26,359 nucleotides of DNA from Candidatus Aminicenantes bacterium UBA2199 (GTDB lineage: Bacteria > Acidobacteriota > Aminicenantia > UBA2199), in assembly GCA_002327965.1 (NCBI GenBank), contig DCVB01000030.1:1-26359 (forward strand), written 5' to 3'. The translations under genes and the position numbers were made by a program. The notes under the pieces are model-generated. The model was not told the origin of the DNA, ran no database searches, and was given only the letters and a program-made list of their open reading frames with translations. This document shows, piece after piece, positions 13,968 to 24,148 of the stretch (position 1 is the first letter of the stretch; the number at the start of each line of letters is the position of its first letter).

Positions 13968-15230
13968 ATGTATCAGCGCACCAAATACGATTTCAAGCAG
14001 GAGTTGATCAAGATCAAGGATTCCGGGCTGTTCAAGGAGGAGCGCACCATCCTCTCCAGCCAGAAGCCCGAGATCCACGTCCAGTTCCCCGCCGGTTCGG
14101 AAGCGCGCGAGGTGCTGAACTTCTGTTCCAATAACTACCTGGGGCTGGCCAACCACCCCGACCTCATCCGCGCCGCTCACGAGGCGCTGGACCGCTACGG
14201 CTTCGGCCTGGCCTCGGTGCGCTTCATCTGCGGCACCCAGGACCTGCACAAGCGCCTCGAGGAGAGAATATCCCAGTTCTACCGTACCGAGGATACCATC
14301 CTCTACTCCTCCTGTTTCGACGCCAACGGCGGCCTGTTCGAAAGCCTGCTCGGCACCGAGGACGCCATCATCACCGACGCCCTGAACCATGCCAGCATCA
14401 TCGACGGCATCCGCCTGTGCAAGGCCAAGCGCTTCATCTACGAGCACTCCGACATGAAATCGCTGGAGAGCGCCCTGAGGAAAGCCCGCGAGGGAATGGA
14501 CATCTGGGACGGCCCCGGCCTGGACAAGGAGCCGGTGCCGGCCCGCAACATCCTCATCGCCACCGACGGCGTCTTTTCCATGGACGGCGACATCGCCAAT
14601 GTGCGCGGCATCATCGACCTGGCGAACACCTACGACGCGCTGGTCATGGTCGACGATTCGCACGCCACCGGCTTCCTGGGAAGCAGCGGCCGCGGCTCGA
14701 TCGAGGTCCATGACGCCCTTGGCCAGGTGGACCTCATCACCTCCACCCTGGGCAAGGCCATGGGCGGCGCCACCGGCGGCTTCACCACCGGCCGGCGCGA
14801 GATGATCGAGATCCTGCGCCAGAAATCGCGGCCCTACCTGTTTTCCAACACCCTGGCGCCGTCGATCGCCGCCGCCGGCATCGCCGCCTTCGACCTGCTG
14901 GAAAAGAGCGACGACCTGCGCCGCAGGCTGATGGCCAACACCGGGCTCTTCCGTTCCGAGATGACCCGCCTGGGTTTCGACATCATCGACGGCGTCCACC
15001 CCATCGTTCCGGTCATGTTCCGCAAGTTCGAGAACGACGCCCAGCTCTCGCAGCAGATGGCGCGCGACCTGTACGCCGAGGGCATCTACGTGGTCGGCTT
15101 TTTCTTCCCGGTGGTGCCGCGCGGCCAGTCGCGCATCCGCGTGCAGATCTCCGCGGCCCACACCACGGAGCATATCGAAAAGGCCGTCGCCGCCTTCGCC
15201 AAGGTCGGCCGGCAACTCAAGGTGATTTAG
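13968..15230 (+). CDS. kbl: glycine C-acetyltransferase (2-amino-3-ketobutyrate CoA ligase)
   Basis: A 420-residue enzyme closely matching E. coli Kbl along its length: FCSNNYLGLANHP, VRFICGTQDLHK, YSSCFDANGGLFE, ALNHASIIDG, ATDGVFSMDG, MVDDSHATGF, Schiff-base Lys263 in STLGKAMGG, and RGQSRIRVQ. It cleaves 2-amino-3-ketobutyrate with CoA to glycine and acetyl-CoA, the second step of threonine breakdown after Tdh; no tdh gene is in the window. It carries a short insert of about 14 residues (MDIWDGPGLDKEPVPA) between the SLESAL helix and the ATDGVFSMDG strand. The frame opens at 13863, but the ATG at 13968 follows both a promoter and a ribosome-binding site, so I start there. It appears monocistronic. 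Confidence 0.93.
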   Translation: MYQRTKYDFKQELIKIKDSGLFKEERTILSSQKPEIHVQFPAGSEAREVLNFCSNNYLGLANHPDLIRAAHEALDRYGFGLASVRFICGTQDLHKRLEERISQFYRTEDTILYSSCFDANGGLFESLLGTEDAIITDALNHASIIDGIRLCKAKRFIYEHSDMKSLESALRKAREGMDIWDGPGLDKEPVPARNILIATDGVFSMDGDIANVRGIIDLANTYDALVMVDDSHATGFLGSSGRGSIEVHDALGQVDLITSTLGKAMGGATGGFTTGRREMIEILRQKSRPYLFSNTLAPSIAAAGIAAFDLLEKSDDLRRRLMANTGLFRSEMTRLGFDIIDGVHPIVPVMFRKFENDAQLSQQMARDLYAEGIYVVGFFFPVVPRGQSRIRVQISAAHTTEHIEKAVAAFAKVGRQLKVI

Positions 15231-15299
15231 GCCTGTCCGCCCCGACGGGACCGGGATTTACCGTAAAAAAACCAGGGCCCGACGCCCAGCCGGATCTTT

Positions 15300-15327
15300 T
15301 TTGAATTCGCCCCGTTTGTGATATAAT
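15300..15327 (+). promoter_or_regulatory. promoter of the ftsH-cdaA-glmM operon
   Basis: TTTGAA at 15300-15305 (or TTGAAT one base later), a 15-16-base spacer and a perfect TATAAT at 15322-15327, about 30 bases before the ftsH ATG. AAGG-type ribosome-binding bases precede the start. Confidence 0.6.
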
Positions 15328-15356
15328 GGGATAAATTCAAGGAAAACAAGGCAACG

Positions 15357-17234
<1,878 letters not shown>

Positions 17235-17993
17235 ATGGTCGTCGAGAACATCCTCAGCGCCTTCGCCAGGATCACGATCAAGGACATCCTGGACGTTTTC
17301 CTGCTCTTCCTGCTTTTCTACTACATCCTGCTGCTGATCAAGGGCACCAAATCATACCAGATGGCGCTGGGCCTGATGCTGATCGGATTTTTCGCCCTTT
17401 TCTCCAGCCTGCTCGGGCTGACCGCCTTTTCCTATATCCTGAACAATTTCTTCACCTACCTGGTGTTCGCCATCATCGTCCTCTTCCAGGGGGAGTTCCG
17501 CAAGATTCTTGCCGAAATCGGCGGCAAGCTCAAGACCAAGTTCATCCCCGCCGACATCTCGCGCATCCGCGACGAGATCGTCAACGCCGCCGTCGCCATG
17601 TCCCTGGGCAAGGTCGGCGCCCTGATCGCCATCGAGCGCGAGATCAAGCTCAAGTCCTACATCGACAAGCACATCCGCATCGACGCCCTGGTCTCCAAGG
17701 ACATGCTGCTGACCATTTTTTCGCCCAACACTCCCCTGCACGACGGGGCGGTGATCATCTCCGCCGGGCGCATCGCCGCGGCCAACTGCTTCTTTCCCTA
17801 CCCGCCGCTGCTCGAGCTGACTCCCGCCGGCGGCCGGCACCTGGCGGCCATCGGCATCAGCCAGGAGACCGACTGCGTGGCCATCGTCGTCTCGGAGCAG
17901 ACCGGCAAGATCTCGCTGGCGGTCAAGGGGGAATTGATCCGCGGCCTGGACCGCGAGGGGCTGAAGAACCGGCTGAAGTTCCTGAAGGTATGA
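17235..17993 (+). CDS. cdaA: diadenylate cyclase, CdaA type
   Basis: The 252-residue product has three N-terminal membrane helices (about 18-36, 43-63 and 66-84) and a cytoplasmic DAC domain (about 110-235), the CdaA/DacA layout. DGA is at 170-172 in PLHDGAVIIS. The second conserved motif, normally RHR, reads RHL here (R201-H202-L203 in AGGRHLAAIGIS). DAC enzymes make c-di-AMP from two ATP; both motifs line the active site. The neighbours are the classic ones: a YbbR/CdaR regulator and glmM directly downstream, whose products bind and modulate CdaA in Firmicutes. Start is the ATG touching the ftsH stop. The Leu203 change may lower or alter activity. Confidence 0.93.
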   Translation: MVVENILSAFARITIKDILDVFLLFLLFYYILLLIKGTKSYQMALGLMLIGFFALFSSLLGLTAFSYILNNFFTYLVFAIIVLFQGEFRKILAEIGGKLKTKFIPADISRIRDEIVNAAVAMSLGKVGALIAIEREIKLKSYIDKHIRIDALVSKDMLLTIFSPNTPLHDGAVIISAGRIAAANCFFPYPPLLELTPAGGRHLAAIGISQETDCVAIVVSEQTGKISLAVKGELIRGLDREGLKNRLKFLKV

Positions 17994-17994
17994 C

Positions 17995-18669
17995 ATGGCC
18001 GAAAAACTGAAAAAGCTCTTGTTCAACAACTGGGGGCTCAAGGCCAGCGCCCTGCTCCTGGCCCTGCTGGTCTGGGCGGTCATCAGCGGCCGCGAAGGCG
18101 CCTATTCGGAAAAATCACTGAAGATCCCGGTGGAGGTGATCAACGTATCGGAGAACATCGAGGTGGTCAACCTGCGCCCGGAGGAGGTCACCGTGTCGCT
18201 GCGGGGGGCGTCCAAGTTCGTGGCCGCCGTCAGCCCCGAAAGCCACCCGATCAAGATCGACCTGATGAACATCAAGGAAAGCAGCAAGCTGAACTACTTC
18301 GCCGAGGACTACCTGGAGGTCGCTCAGGGCGTACAGGTCGTCTCCATCCACCCCAAGATGATCGAGGTTTTCGTCGAGGAATTCGCCACGCGCGAGCTGC
18401 CGGTCAAGATCCGTTTTCGCGGCCGCCTGGATCCCCAGCTGCGGCTGAAATCGGCCCGGGTCGTCCCCGATCGCGCCGTCGTCATGGGCTACAAGTCGCA
18501 GGTCAACGACATCGACGCCGTCTGGACCGAGGAGGTCGACCTGGACGGCGTCAAGGCCAGCCTGAGCCGCAGGCTGGGCCTGAAGCAGACGCCCGACATC
18601 CTCAAGTTCCGCGACCATCGCGAGGTGGAGCTGCAGCTGGAGATCGAGGACCGCGGCCAGAAAAAATGA
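17995..18669 (+). CDS. cdaR: YbbR-domain protein, CdaA regulator (CdaR-like)
   Basis: The 224-residue protein has an N-terminal membrane helix (about 14-31) followed by YbbR-type beta-rich repeats outside the membrane (segments IPVEVINVSENIEVVNLRP, and later LPVKIRFRGRLDPQL). CdaR proteins of this architecture bind CdaA through the membrane segment and modulate c-di-AMP synthesis. It begins one base after the cdaA stop and its own stop overlaps the glmM start by ATGA. It is shorter than Firmicutes CdaR, with about two YbbR repeats instead of four. Assignment rests on fold-level motifs and the strongly diagnostic neighbourhood. Confidence 0.85.
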   Translation: MAEKLKKLLFNNWGLKASALLLALLVWAVISGREGAYSEKSLKIPVEVINVSENIEVVNLRPEEVTVSLRGASKFVAAVSPESHPIKIDLMNIKESSKLNYFAEDYLEVAQGVQVVSIHPKMIEVFVEEFATRELPVKIRFRGRLDPQLRLKSARVVPDRAVVMGYKSQVNDIDAVWTEEVDLDGVKASLSRRLGLKQTPDILKFRDHREVELQLEIEDRGQKK

Positions 18670-19985
18670 CGGACCCGCTCTTCGGCACCGACGGCATCCG
18701 CTCCGTCGCCGGCGCCTATCCCCTGGATGAGCCGTCGCTGATTCGGCTGGGCGCGGTCATCGCCACGCTGTCGGCGCGCCCGCGCGTTCTCTTCGGGCGC
18801 GACACGCGGGAATCGGGGCCGGTCATCGAAGCCCGGTTGCGGCGCGGCCTGGGCCGCCGTTCCCGTGTCTTCAGCGCCGGCGTCCTGCCCACCCCCGGCC
18901 TGGCCTTCCTGACCCGTGAATCCGCCTGCGATTTCGGGATCATGATCTCGGCTTCGCACAACCCCCACGCCGACAACGGCATCAAGATCTTCGATCGCCG
19001 GGGCGAGAAGATCCCTGCGCTACTGGAGAAAAGGATCAGCCGGGACTTTCACGCCAGGAAGCGGGGCCCGGCCGCTTCACCGCCGCCCCCGACGAACCTT
19101 GAGTCCGGCGCCTACGAGAGCTTCCTGCTGGGCGAGGGTGACGGCCTGGGGAACAACGGCCGCCGCCTGGCCGTCGATTGCGCCAACGGCGCCGCCTCGT
19201 TCCTGGCGCCGGCGCTGTTCCGCCGCCTGGGGCTGAACGCCGTTGTGGCCCATGCCAAACCCGACGGCCGCAACATCAACGCCGGTTGCGGCTCGACGCA
19301 GCCCGCGGCCCTGCAGAAACTGGTGGCGAAGCACCGTGCCGCACTCGGCCTGGCCTTTGACGGCGACGCCGACCGCGTCATCTTCTGTGACGCCGAAGGG
19401 CGATTGCTGGAGGGTGACCACACCCTGTTCCTGCTCGCCCGCTACCTGCGCGAAACCGAGCCGCGCTTCAACCGCGTCGTGGTGGGCACGGTGATGAGCA
19501 ACCTGGGGCTGGAGCGGGCGCTTAGCCGGGAGGGCATCGCCTTCCTGCGCGCCGACGTCGGCGACAAGCACGTCCTGCGGCTGATGAAGAAGAACGGCGC
19601 CATCCTGGGCGGCGAGCCCTCGGGGCACGTCATCCTGCGCCACCGCCAGAGCAGCGGCGACGGCCTGCTGACCGCCCTGTGCTTCCTGAAAGCCCTGCGC
19701 CATTTCGCCTGGGATGCCGCACAATTGCACGAGCGACTCAGCCTGTTCCCCCAGCGCACGCTCAGCATCCGCGTCAGCCGCAAACGCGACCTGCGGCGCT
19801 GGCCGGCGTTCGCGCGCGAAGCCTCCCGTTTCGCCGGCCGGCACGGCCGGCGGGCGCGGCTGCTGGCCCGCTACTCGGGGACCGAACCCAAGCTGCGCAT
19901 CATGATCGAGGCCCGCGACCCGGAGATCATCGACCGCACCATGCCCGTTTTCCAGAGCCTGGTGGAAAATGAGATCGGAGAATAA
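18666..19985 (+). CDS. glmM: phosphoglucosamine mutase
   Basis: A 439-residue member of the alpha-D-phosphohexomutase family. FGTDGIRSVAG is at 6-16, the catalytic serine loop ISASHNPHADNGIK has Ser97, the metal loop is FDGDADRV near residue 235, sugar-binding GGEPSGH is near 315, and the C-terminal phosphate loop is RYSGTEPKLRIM near 405. It converts glucosamine-6-phosphate to glucosamine-1-phosphate for UDP-GlcNAc and hence peptidoglycan and LPS. The TDGIR start and SASHN loop distinguish GlmM from PGM/PMM. Translation starts inside the cdaR stop (ATGA). GlmM also binds and inhibits CdaA in Firmicutes, so the operon may encode a feedback module. Confidence 0.93.
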   Translation: MTDPLFGTDGIRSVAGAYPLDEPSLIRLGAVIATLSARPRVLFGRDTRESGPVIEARLRRGLGRRSRVFSAGVLPTPGLAFLTRESACDFGIMISASHNPHADNGIKIFDRRGEKIPALLEKRISRDFHARKRGPAASPPPPTNLESGAYESFLLGEGDGLGNNGRRLAVDCANGAASFLAPALFRRLGLNAVVAHAKPDGRNINAGCGSTQPAALQKLVAKHRAALGLAFDGDADRVIFCDAEGRLLEGDHTLFLLARYLRETEPRFNRVVVGTVMSNLGLERALSREGIAFLRADVGDKHVLRLMKKNGAILGGEPSGHVILRHRQSSGDGLLTALCFLKALRHFAWDAAQLHERLSLFPQRTLSIRVSRKRDLRRWPAFAREASRFAGRHGRRARLLARYSGTEPKLRIMIEARDPEIIDRTMPVFQSLVENEIGE

Positions 19986-19986
19986 C

Positions 19987-20700
19987 ATGAAACTCAGCGT
20001 CAACATCGACCACATCGCCACCATCCGCCAGGCGCGGATGGCCAGCGAACCGGACCCGGTCTACGCGGCGGCGCTCGCCGAAATGGGAGGCGCCGACGGC
20101 ATCACGGTCCATCTGCGCCAGGACCGCCGCCACATCCAGGAGCGGGATGTCGAGCTCCTGCGCCGGGTGATCAAGACCCGGCTGAACATGGAGATGGCCG
20201 CGTCCATGGAAATGGTCAAGATCGCCCTCAAGTACAAGCCCGACGTCTGCACCCTGGTTCCGGAAGGCAAGGACGAGGTCACCACCAGCGGCGGCCTGGA
20301 CATCGTCATGTTCGCCGACAAGGTGCAGGAGGTGGCGGGCAACCTGATGGCCGCCGGCATCGGCGTTTCGCTCTTCATCGACCCGGGCGTCGAGCAGGTC
20401 AAGGCCTGCCACCGCCTGGGCATCCGCATCATCGAGCTCAATACCGGCGACTACGCCGTCAACTCCGGCAACAGCTACGCCCGGCTGGAGCTGGACAAGA
20501 TCACCAAGGCGGTGAACTACGCCAGGAAGCTCGGGTTCACGGTTCTGGCCGGCCATGGCCTGACCTACCAGAACGTCCGCCCCATCGCGGCCATGAGCGA
20601 GATCGAGGAGCTGAACATCGGCCATTCCATCGTGGCCAATGCCGCCTTCGTCGGCATGAAAGAGGCGGTGGCACGCATGAAGGAGCTGCTCGTTTGCTGA
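19987..20700 (+). CDS. pdxJ: pyridoxine 5'-phosphate synthase
   Basis: The 237-residue TIM-barrel enzyme begins KLSVNIDHIATIRQAR, the PdxJ hallmark. It contains DGITVHLRQDRRHI, NMEMAAS, CTLVPEGKDEVTTSGG and the closing GHGLTYQN, all characteristic. It condenses 1-deoxyxylulose 5-phosphate with 3-amino-2-oxopropyl phosphate in the DXP-dependent vitamin B6 pathway. The frame opens at 19969, but the ATG at 19987 follows a GGAGA site and gives the standard N-terminus. It starts one base after the glmM stop. Many bacteria place pdxJ beside acpS; here acpS is absent and pdxJ sits in the cdaA-glmM operon. PLP made here would serve the PLP enzymes upstream. Confidence 0.95.
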   Translation: MKLSVNIDHIATIRQARMASEPDPVYAAALAEMGGADGITVHLRQDRRHIQERDVELLRRVIKTRLNMEMAASMEMVKIALKYKPDVCTLVPEGKDEVTTSGGLDIVMFADKVQEVAGNLMAAGIGVSLFIDPGVEQVKACHRLGIRIIELNTGDYAVNSGNSYARLELDKITKAVNYARKLGFTVLAGHGLTYQNVRPIAAMSEIEELNIGHSIVANAAFVGMKEAVARMKELLVC

Positions 20701-22370
20701 AAAAGACCGGCAAAACCCTGGGTTTCCTGGCGGCGGCCGTCCTGGCCTTCGTCCTTTTCAACGGCCTCTCTTTCCAGCAGCGCGTCAACAACCGCCCGCT
20801 GCCCTCCTTTTACAAAAAGGGCGTTTTTCACCTGCACTCGACTTTTTCCGACGGCCTGGGCACGGTGTCGGAGATCTGCCGCGACGCCGCCGGTCAGAAT
20901 CTGGATTTCGTCATCCTGACCGACCATGGCCGGCCCAATCGCGAATCGTCCGCCGCCACCGCCTGGAGGGACGGCTCGCTGCTGATCGGTGCATCGGAAT
21001 TCTCGCTTCACGCCGGCCACATGGCCGCGGCCGGATACCGCGTCCATGATTACGAATTCCCCCCCGAGGCACAGGAAGCCATCCGCGAAGTGGAGAACGA
21101 CGGCGGCGTGACGTTCATCTCGCATCCCCTGGACGGCCGCATCCCCTGGACCGACTGGCGGGCGCGCGGTTTCACCGGCATCGAGATCATCAGCCTTTAC
21201 CAGATGGCCAAGAAAAACCTGCTGTATGGCCTGACGCTCTTCCCGCTGCAGTACCTGCTGAGCCCCGACGTTGCCCTGACCGCGCTCATCTCCTATCCGA
21301 AAAAGGAACTGGAAATTTGGGACCGTTTCAACCGCGAGGGGAGGTATTTCGGCATTTACGCCCTTGACTCCCATGCCAAGCTCGCGCTCAGCGATAGGGT
21401 CCAATTCCGCTTCCCGTCTTACGGCGCGACCTTCAAGATCCTGCGCGTCTACGTGAAAGTCGACCGCGAGCTGGACCGGGACGCGGCCACGGCGGCCGCG
21501 ACCGTCATCGCCGCCCTGCGCCGCGGCAGCTTTTTCAATGCCGTCGAATCGCTGGCCGCGGCCAACGGTTTTGATTATCAATACCTGGAAAACGACGGCC
21601 GTTGGGTGGAAATGGGCGGAGAGGCGGCGCGGACCGGGGGCGAACTGGTCCTGCGGCTGCCGTTCCCGTTCGCCGTCGACGTGCGCATCCTGAAGGACGG
21701 GAAGCCGTTCCGCCACATCAAGGATATCCGGGAACAGGAGATCCGGGCCGGAATCAGCGAGCCAGGCGTATACCGCTGCGAAGTCTTCCTTCATTCCGGC
21801 CGCCTGAAGCGCCTGCCCTGGATCCTGGCCAATCCCATTTTCGTGGCCCGCCCGACGCCGGCCCCCCCACCGCTCCCGGTCCCGACGCCGCGGACGGTGC
21901 TGAATCCCGCCGGTGCCGGCTTCCAGGTGGAAAAGAACGACCGCTCGCGCGGCGAGATGTCGGTAACGCCCGGGGAAGACGGCCGGCCCGTCACCCGCCT
22001 GCGCTTCGAGCTGCGCAGGGAATCGCCGGCGCTGGTCGACTACTGGGTCTCGCTGGCCCGCCGCCAGGAACTCGACTTTTCCCCCTACCGCGGATTCATC
22101 TTTGAGGCCCGGGGCAGTCGGGCCATGCGCTTCTGGCTGCAGTTCCGCACCAACGCCGGGGCGGAGGAATCGGCGTTCCAGCATTCGTTCCGCGTCGACG
22201 AAGAGTGGCGGCCGCTGTTCATCCCCTTCGACCGCTTCCACCGTCTCTACGGTGCCGGATCCCCGGTTGAACGGGCCCGGATAAGCTCATTCTTCATCCT
22301 GATCGACAACGGCAATTCCTTTGACGGAGCCCGGGGCGAGCTCGAGCTCAGGCCCATAGGGCTGTACTGA
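20694..22370 (+). CDS. membrane-anchored PHP-domain phosphoesterase with C-terminal beta-sandwich domain
   Basis: A 558-residue protein read from a TTG codon inside the pdxJ end. A membrane anchor (about 8-24) precedes a PHP metal-hydrolase domain whose ligands are visible: HLHSTFSDG at 46-54, TDHG at 76-79, GASEFSLHAGH at 99-109, SHPLDG at 143-148 and ALDSH at 223-227. After a Pro-rich linker (about 383-400), the last 150 residues resemble the CIA30/CBM11-like jelly-roll fold (FSPYRGFIFEARGSRAMRFW; WRPLFIPFDRF). PHP domains hydrolyse phosphoesters; the substrate is unknown. The anchor suggests action outside the inner membrane. It closes the ftsH operon. No ATG fits the start better than the TTG. 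Confidence 0.8.
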   Translation: MLKKTGKTLGFLAAAVLAFVLFNGLSFQQRVNNRPLPSFYKKGVFHLHSTFSDGLGTVSEICRDAAGQNLDFVILTDHGRPNRESSAATAWRDGSLLIGASEFSLHAGHMAAAGYRVHDYEFPPEAQEAIREVENDGGVTFISHPLDGRIPWTDWRARGFTGIEIISLYQMAKKNLLYGLTLFPLQYLLSPDVALTALISYPKKELEIWDRFNREGRYFGIYALDSHAKLALSDRVQFRFPSYGATFKILRVYVKVDRELDRDAATAAATVIAALRRGSFFNAVESLAAANGFDYQYLENDGRWVEMGGEAARTGGELVLRLPFPFAVDVRILKDGKPFRHIKDIREQEIRAGISEPGVYRCEVFLHSGRLKRLPWILANPIFVARPTPAPPPLPVPTPRTVLNPAGAGFQVEKNDRSRGEMSVTPGEDGRPVTRLRFELRRESPALVDYWVSLARRQELDFSPYRGFIFEARGSRAMRFWLQFRTNAGAEESAFQHSFRVDEEWRPLFIPFDRFHRLYGAGSPVERARISSFFILIDNGNSFDGARGELELRPIGLY

Positions 22371-22407
22371 AAAGGCCATCCATCGGCGTACGGCAGGAAA
22401 TGAAAGC

Positions 22408-22692
22408 AATCGGTTTACGGCAGACGGTTTACGGTTTACGGGAAGACAAAGATGTAATAGTAAGACTAAAATTCCAAAGCACCAAATTCCAAATCCCAAA
22501 TAAATTCCAAATTCAAAATCCGAATGACCAAAACGAAGACAAATTGCCGAACTTGCCTTGGTTTTTGTTTTGGGAATTGGAATTTGGAATTTGGTGCTTG
22601 TTTGGGATTTGGAATTTGTGATTTGGAATTTAAGTCTTCGTATGGCCTCTGTTCTTACCGTCCACCGTCCACCGTAGACCGTCAACCGATTT
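22408..22692. repeat. nested heptamer palindrome (GGTTTAC outer arms, AAATTCC inner arms)
   Basis: The outer left arm is GGTTTAC-like heptamers at 22412-22446. The inner left arm is AAATTCC/AAATCCC units from 22468. The inner right arm is GGAATTT/ATTTGGA units at about 22575-22632, and the outer right arm is CCGTCCA-type heptamers at 22658-22692. Each right arm complements its left arm, giving a near-continuous imperfect inverted repeat of about 285 bases. Both ends carry the same AATCGG word in opposite orientation. It occupies most of the 452-base gap between the PHP gene and the lysine-catabolic operon. No gene is supported in the gap. Confidence 0.75.
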
Positions 22693-22701
22693 CAACTACT
22701 A

Positions 22702-22731
22702 ACAGTCTTCGTCTAACGTCTGACGTCTTCT
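22702..22731. repeat. short heptamer run, CGTCTNA type
   Basis: Just outside the nested palindrome, three to four 7-base units beginning CGTCT follow each other (CGTCTAA, CGTCTGA, CGTCTTC). This is a further unit sequence with the same 7-base period. Confidence 0.55.
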
Positions 22732-22758
22732 GAATTCTTCCCGCCCCCATGCCCGCAA

Positions 22759-22787
22759 TTGACTCGCAGGCGATCTTTTGTTACAGT
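22759..22787 (+). promoter_or_regulatory. sigma-70-type promoter of the saccharopine-pathway operon
   Basis: TTGACT at 22759-22764, a 17-base spacer, TACAGT at 22782-22787, about 35 bases before the ATG at 22823. A GGGG-type ribosome-binding site precedes that start. Confidence 0.5.
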
Positions 22788-22822
22788 GTGGGCTGCGTCA
22801 CGAAACCACCCAGGGGAAAATC

Positions 22823-24148
22823 ATGGAAAAAATCATCGGCATCCGCAGGGAAGACAAGAACCAGTGGGAGCGGCGCGTGCCGCTGGTCCCCGATGACGTG
22901 CGCTGGCTGCGCGAAACGCACGGCATCCGCACCCTGGTCCAGCCCTCCCCCATCCGCGCCTTCGCCGATGAAGAGTACCGCATTGCCGGCGCCGAGCTGA
23001 GCGAGGACCTGGACCGCGTTGGCACGGTGTTCGCCGTCAAGGAGATCCCGGCCGAGCTTTTCCGCGAGGGCAAGACCTACGTGTTCTTCTCGCACACCAT
23101 CAAGGGCCAGGCCTACAACATGGCCATGCTGCGCACCCTGGTCGAGCGCCGCTGCAGCCTGGTGGACTACGAGCGCGTGCTCGACGAGGACAACCGGCGG
23201 CTGATCTTCTTCGGCCGCTACGCCGGGCTGGCCGGCATGCTCGACACCCTGCACGGCTACGGCTTGAAGCTGCGCGCCCGGGGCATCGACAGCTCCTTCG
23301 CCGGCATCCGCCAGGCCTACCAGTACGCCTCGCTGGACGAGGCCAGGGCCGGGGTCGAAGCCGTCGGCGCCGAGATCGACGAGAGGGGCTTTCCCGGGGA
23401 GCTGTGCCCGCTGGTGGTCGGCTTTGCCGGCTACGGAAACGTCTCGCGCGGCGCCCAGGAGATCTTCGACCTGCTGCCGCACAAGGTCCTGTCAGCCGAA
23501 GCGCTGGTCGAGATGATCGACAACTTCTCCTCCGACAACCTGAACCTGGTCAAGGTGGTTTTCAGCGAGGACGACCTGGTGCGCCCGCTCCAGGGCGCCT
23601 TCGAGCTGCAGGACTATTACGCCCATCCCGAGAAGTACGAGAGCAAGTTCGAGAACTACCTGCCGCTGCTCAGCATCCTGGTCAACTGCATCTACTGGAC
23701 GGAGAAGTACCCGCGCCTGGTGACCAAGGAGTACCTGAAGCAACGCACCATCCTGGAATCCACGCCGCGCCTGCAGGTGATCGGCGACATCTCCTGCGAC
23801 ATCGACGGCTCGATCGAGATCACCCATAAGGCCACCCAGCCCGACCACGCCTTTTACACGTATTTCGCCGCGGAAGACCGCTATGAGGACGGCGTGCAGG
23901 CGCTGGGGACGACGGTCATGGCCGTGGACAACCTGCCTTGCGAGTTCCCGCGCGAATCGTCGCTCGAGTTCTCGCGGGTGCTGCGCGATTTCGTCCCGGC
24001 GGTCGCCGCCGCCGACTTCAGCCAACCCACCGCCGGCCTGGAACTGCCCTATCCCGTCCGCAAGGCGCTGCTGCTGCATCGCGGGGAGTTCACCCCGGAA
24101 TACGGCTATATGAAAAAATTCGTCCAACAGGAGGAAGGCAATGAATAA
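22823..24148 (+). CDS. lysine-ketoglutarate reductase (saccharopine dehydrogenase, lysine-forming type domain)
   Basis: The 441-residue protein resembles the N-terminal LKR half of the eukaryotic bifunctional aminoadipate semialdehyde synthase. An AlaDH/PNT-like N-terminal domain (IIGIRREDKNQWERRVPL) precedes FFSHTIKGQAYNM, YAGLAGMLDTLHGYG and the nucleotide-binding GFAGYGNVSRGAQEI near residue 200, then SPDNL-like and DISCDIDGSIE blocks. The reaction is lysine + 2-oxoglutarate to saccharopine, reversible in principle. The frame opens at 22778, but the ATG at 22823 has a ribosome-binding site and gives the family N-terminus. Its stop overlaps the start of the saccharopine dehydrogenase gene, so the two halves fused in animals are adjacent separate genes here. 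Confidence 0.87.
   Translation: MEKIIGIRREDKNQWERRVPLVPDDVRWLRETHGIRTLVQPSPIRAFADEEYRIAGAELSEDLDRVGTVFAVKEIPAELFREGKTYVFFSHTIKGQAYNMAMLRTLVERRCSLVDYERVLDEDNRRLIFFGRYAGLAGMLDTLHGYGLKLRARGIDSSFAGIRQAYQYASLDEARAGVEAVGAEIDERGFPGELCPLVVGFAGYGNVSRGAQEIFDLLPHKVLSAEALVEMIDNFSSDNLNLVKVVFSEDDLVRPLQGAFELQDYYAHPEKYESKFENYLPLLSILVNCIYWTEKYPRLVTKEYLKQRTILESTPRLQVIGDISCDIDGSIEITHKATQPDHAFYTYFAAEDRYEDGVQALGTTVMAVDNLPCEFPRESSLEFSRVLRDFVPAVAAADFSQPTAGLELPYPVRKALLLHRGEFTPEYGYMKKFVQQEEGNE

Noticed and set aside
13833..15215. Minus-strand frame of 460 codons opposite kbl
   Set aside because: Antisense shadow typical of GC-rich coding DNA; the kbl frame has full family motifs, a promoter and a ribosome-binding site.
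15240..15300. Rho-independent terminator after kbl
   Set aside because: Only a 4-base GGGC/GCCC stem precedes a T-run with a 9-base gap; too weak to call.
20565..22241. Minus-strand frame of 558 codons opposite the PHP gene
   Set aside because: Antisense shadow; metal-binding motifs are present only on the plus strand.
22700..22822. Lysine riboswitch upstream of the lysine-ketoglutarate reductase
   Set aside because: The leader after the -10 is only about 30 bases, too short for that riboswitch, and upstream sequence is repeat.
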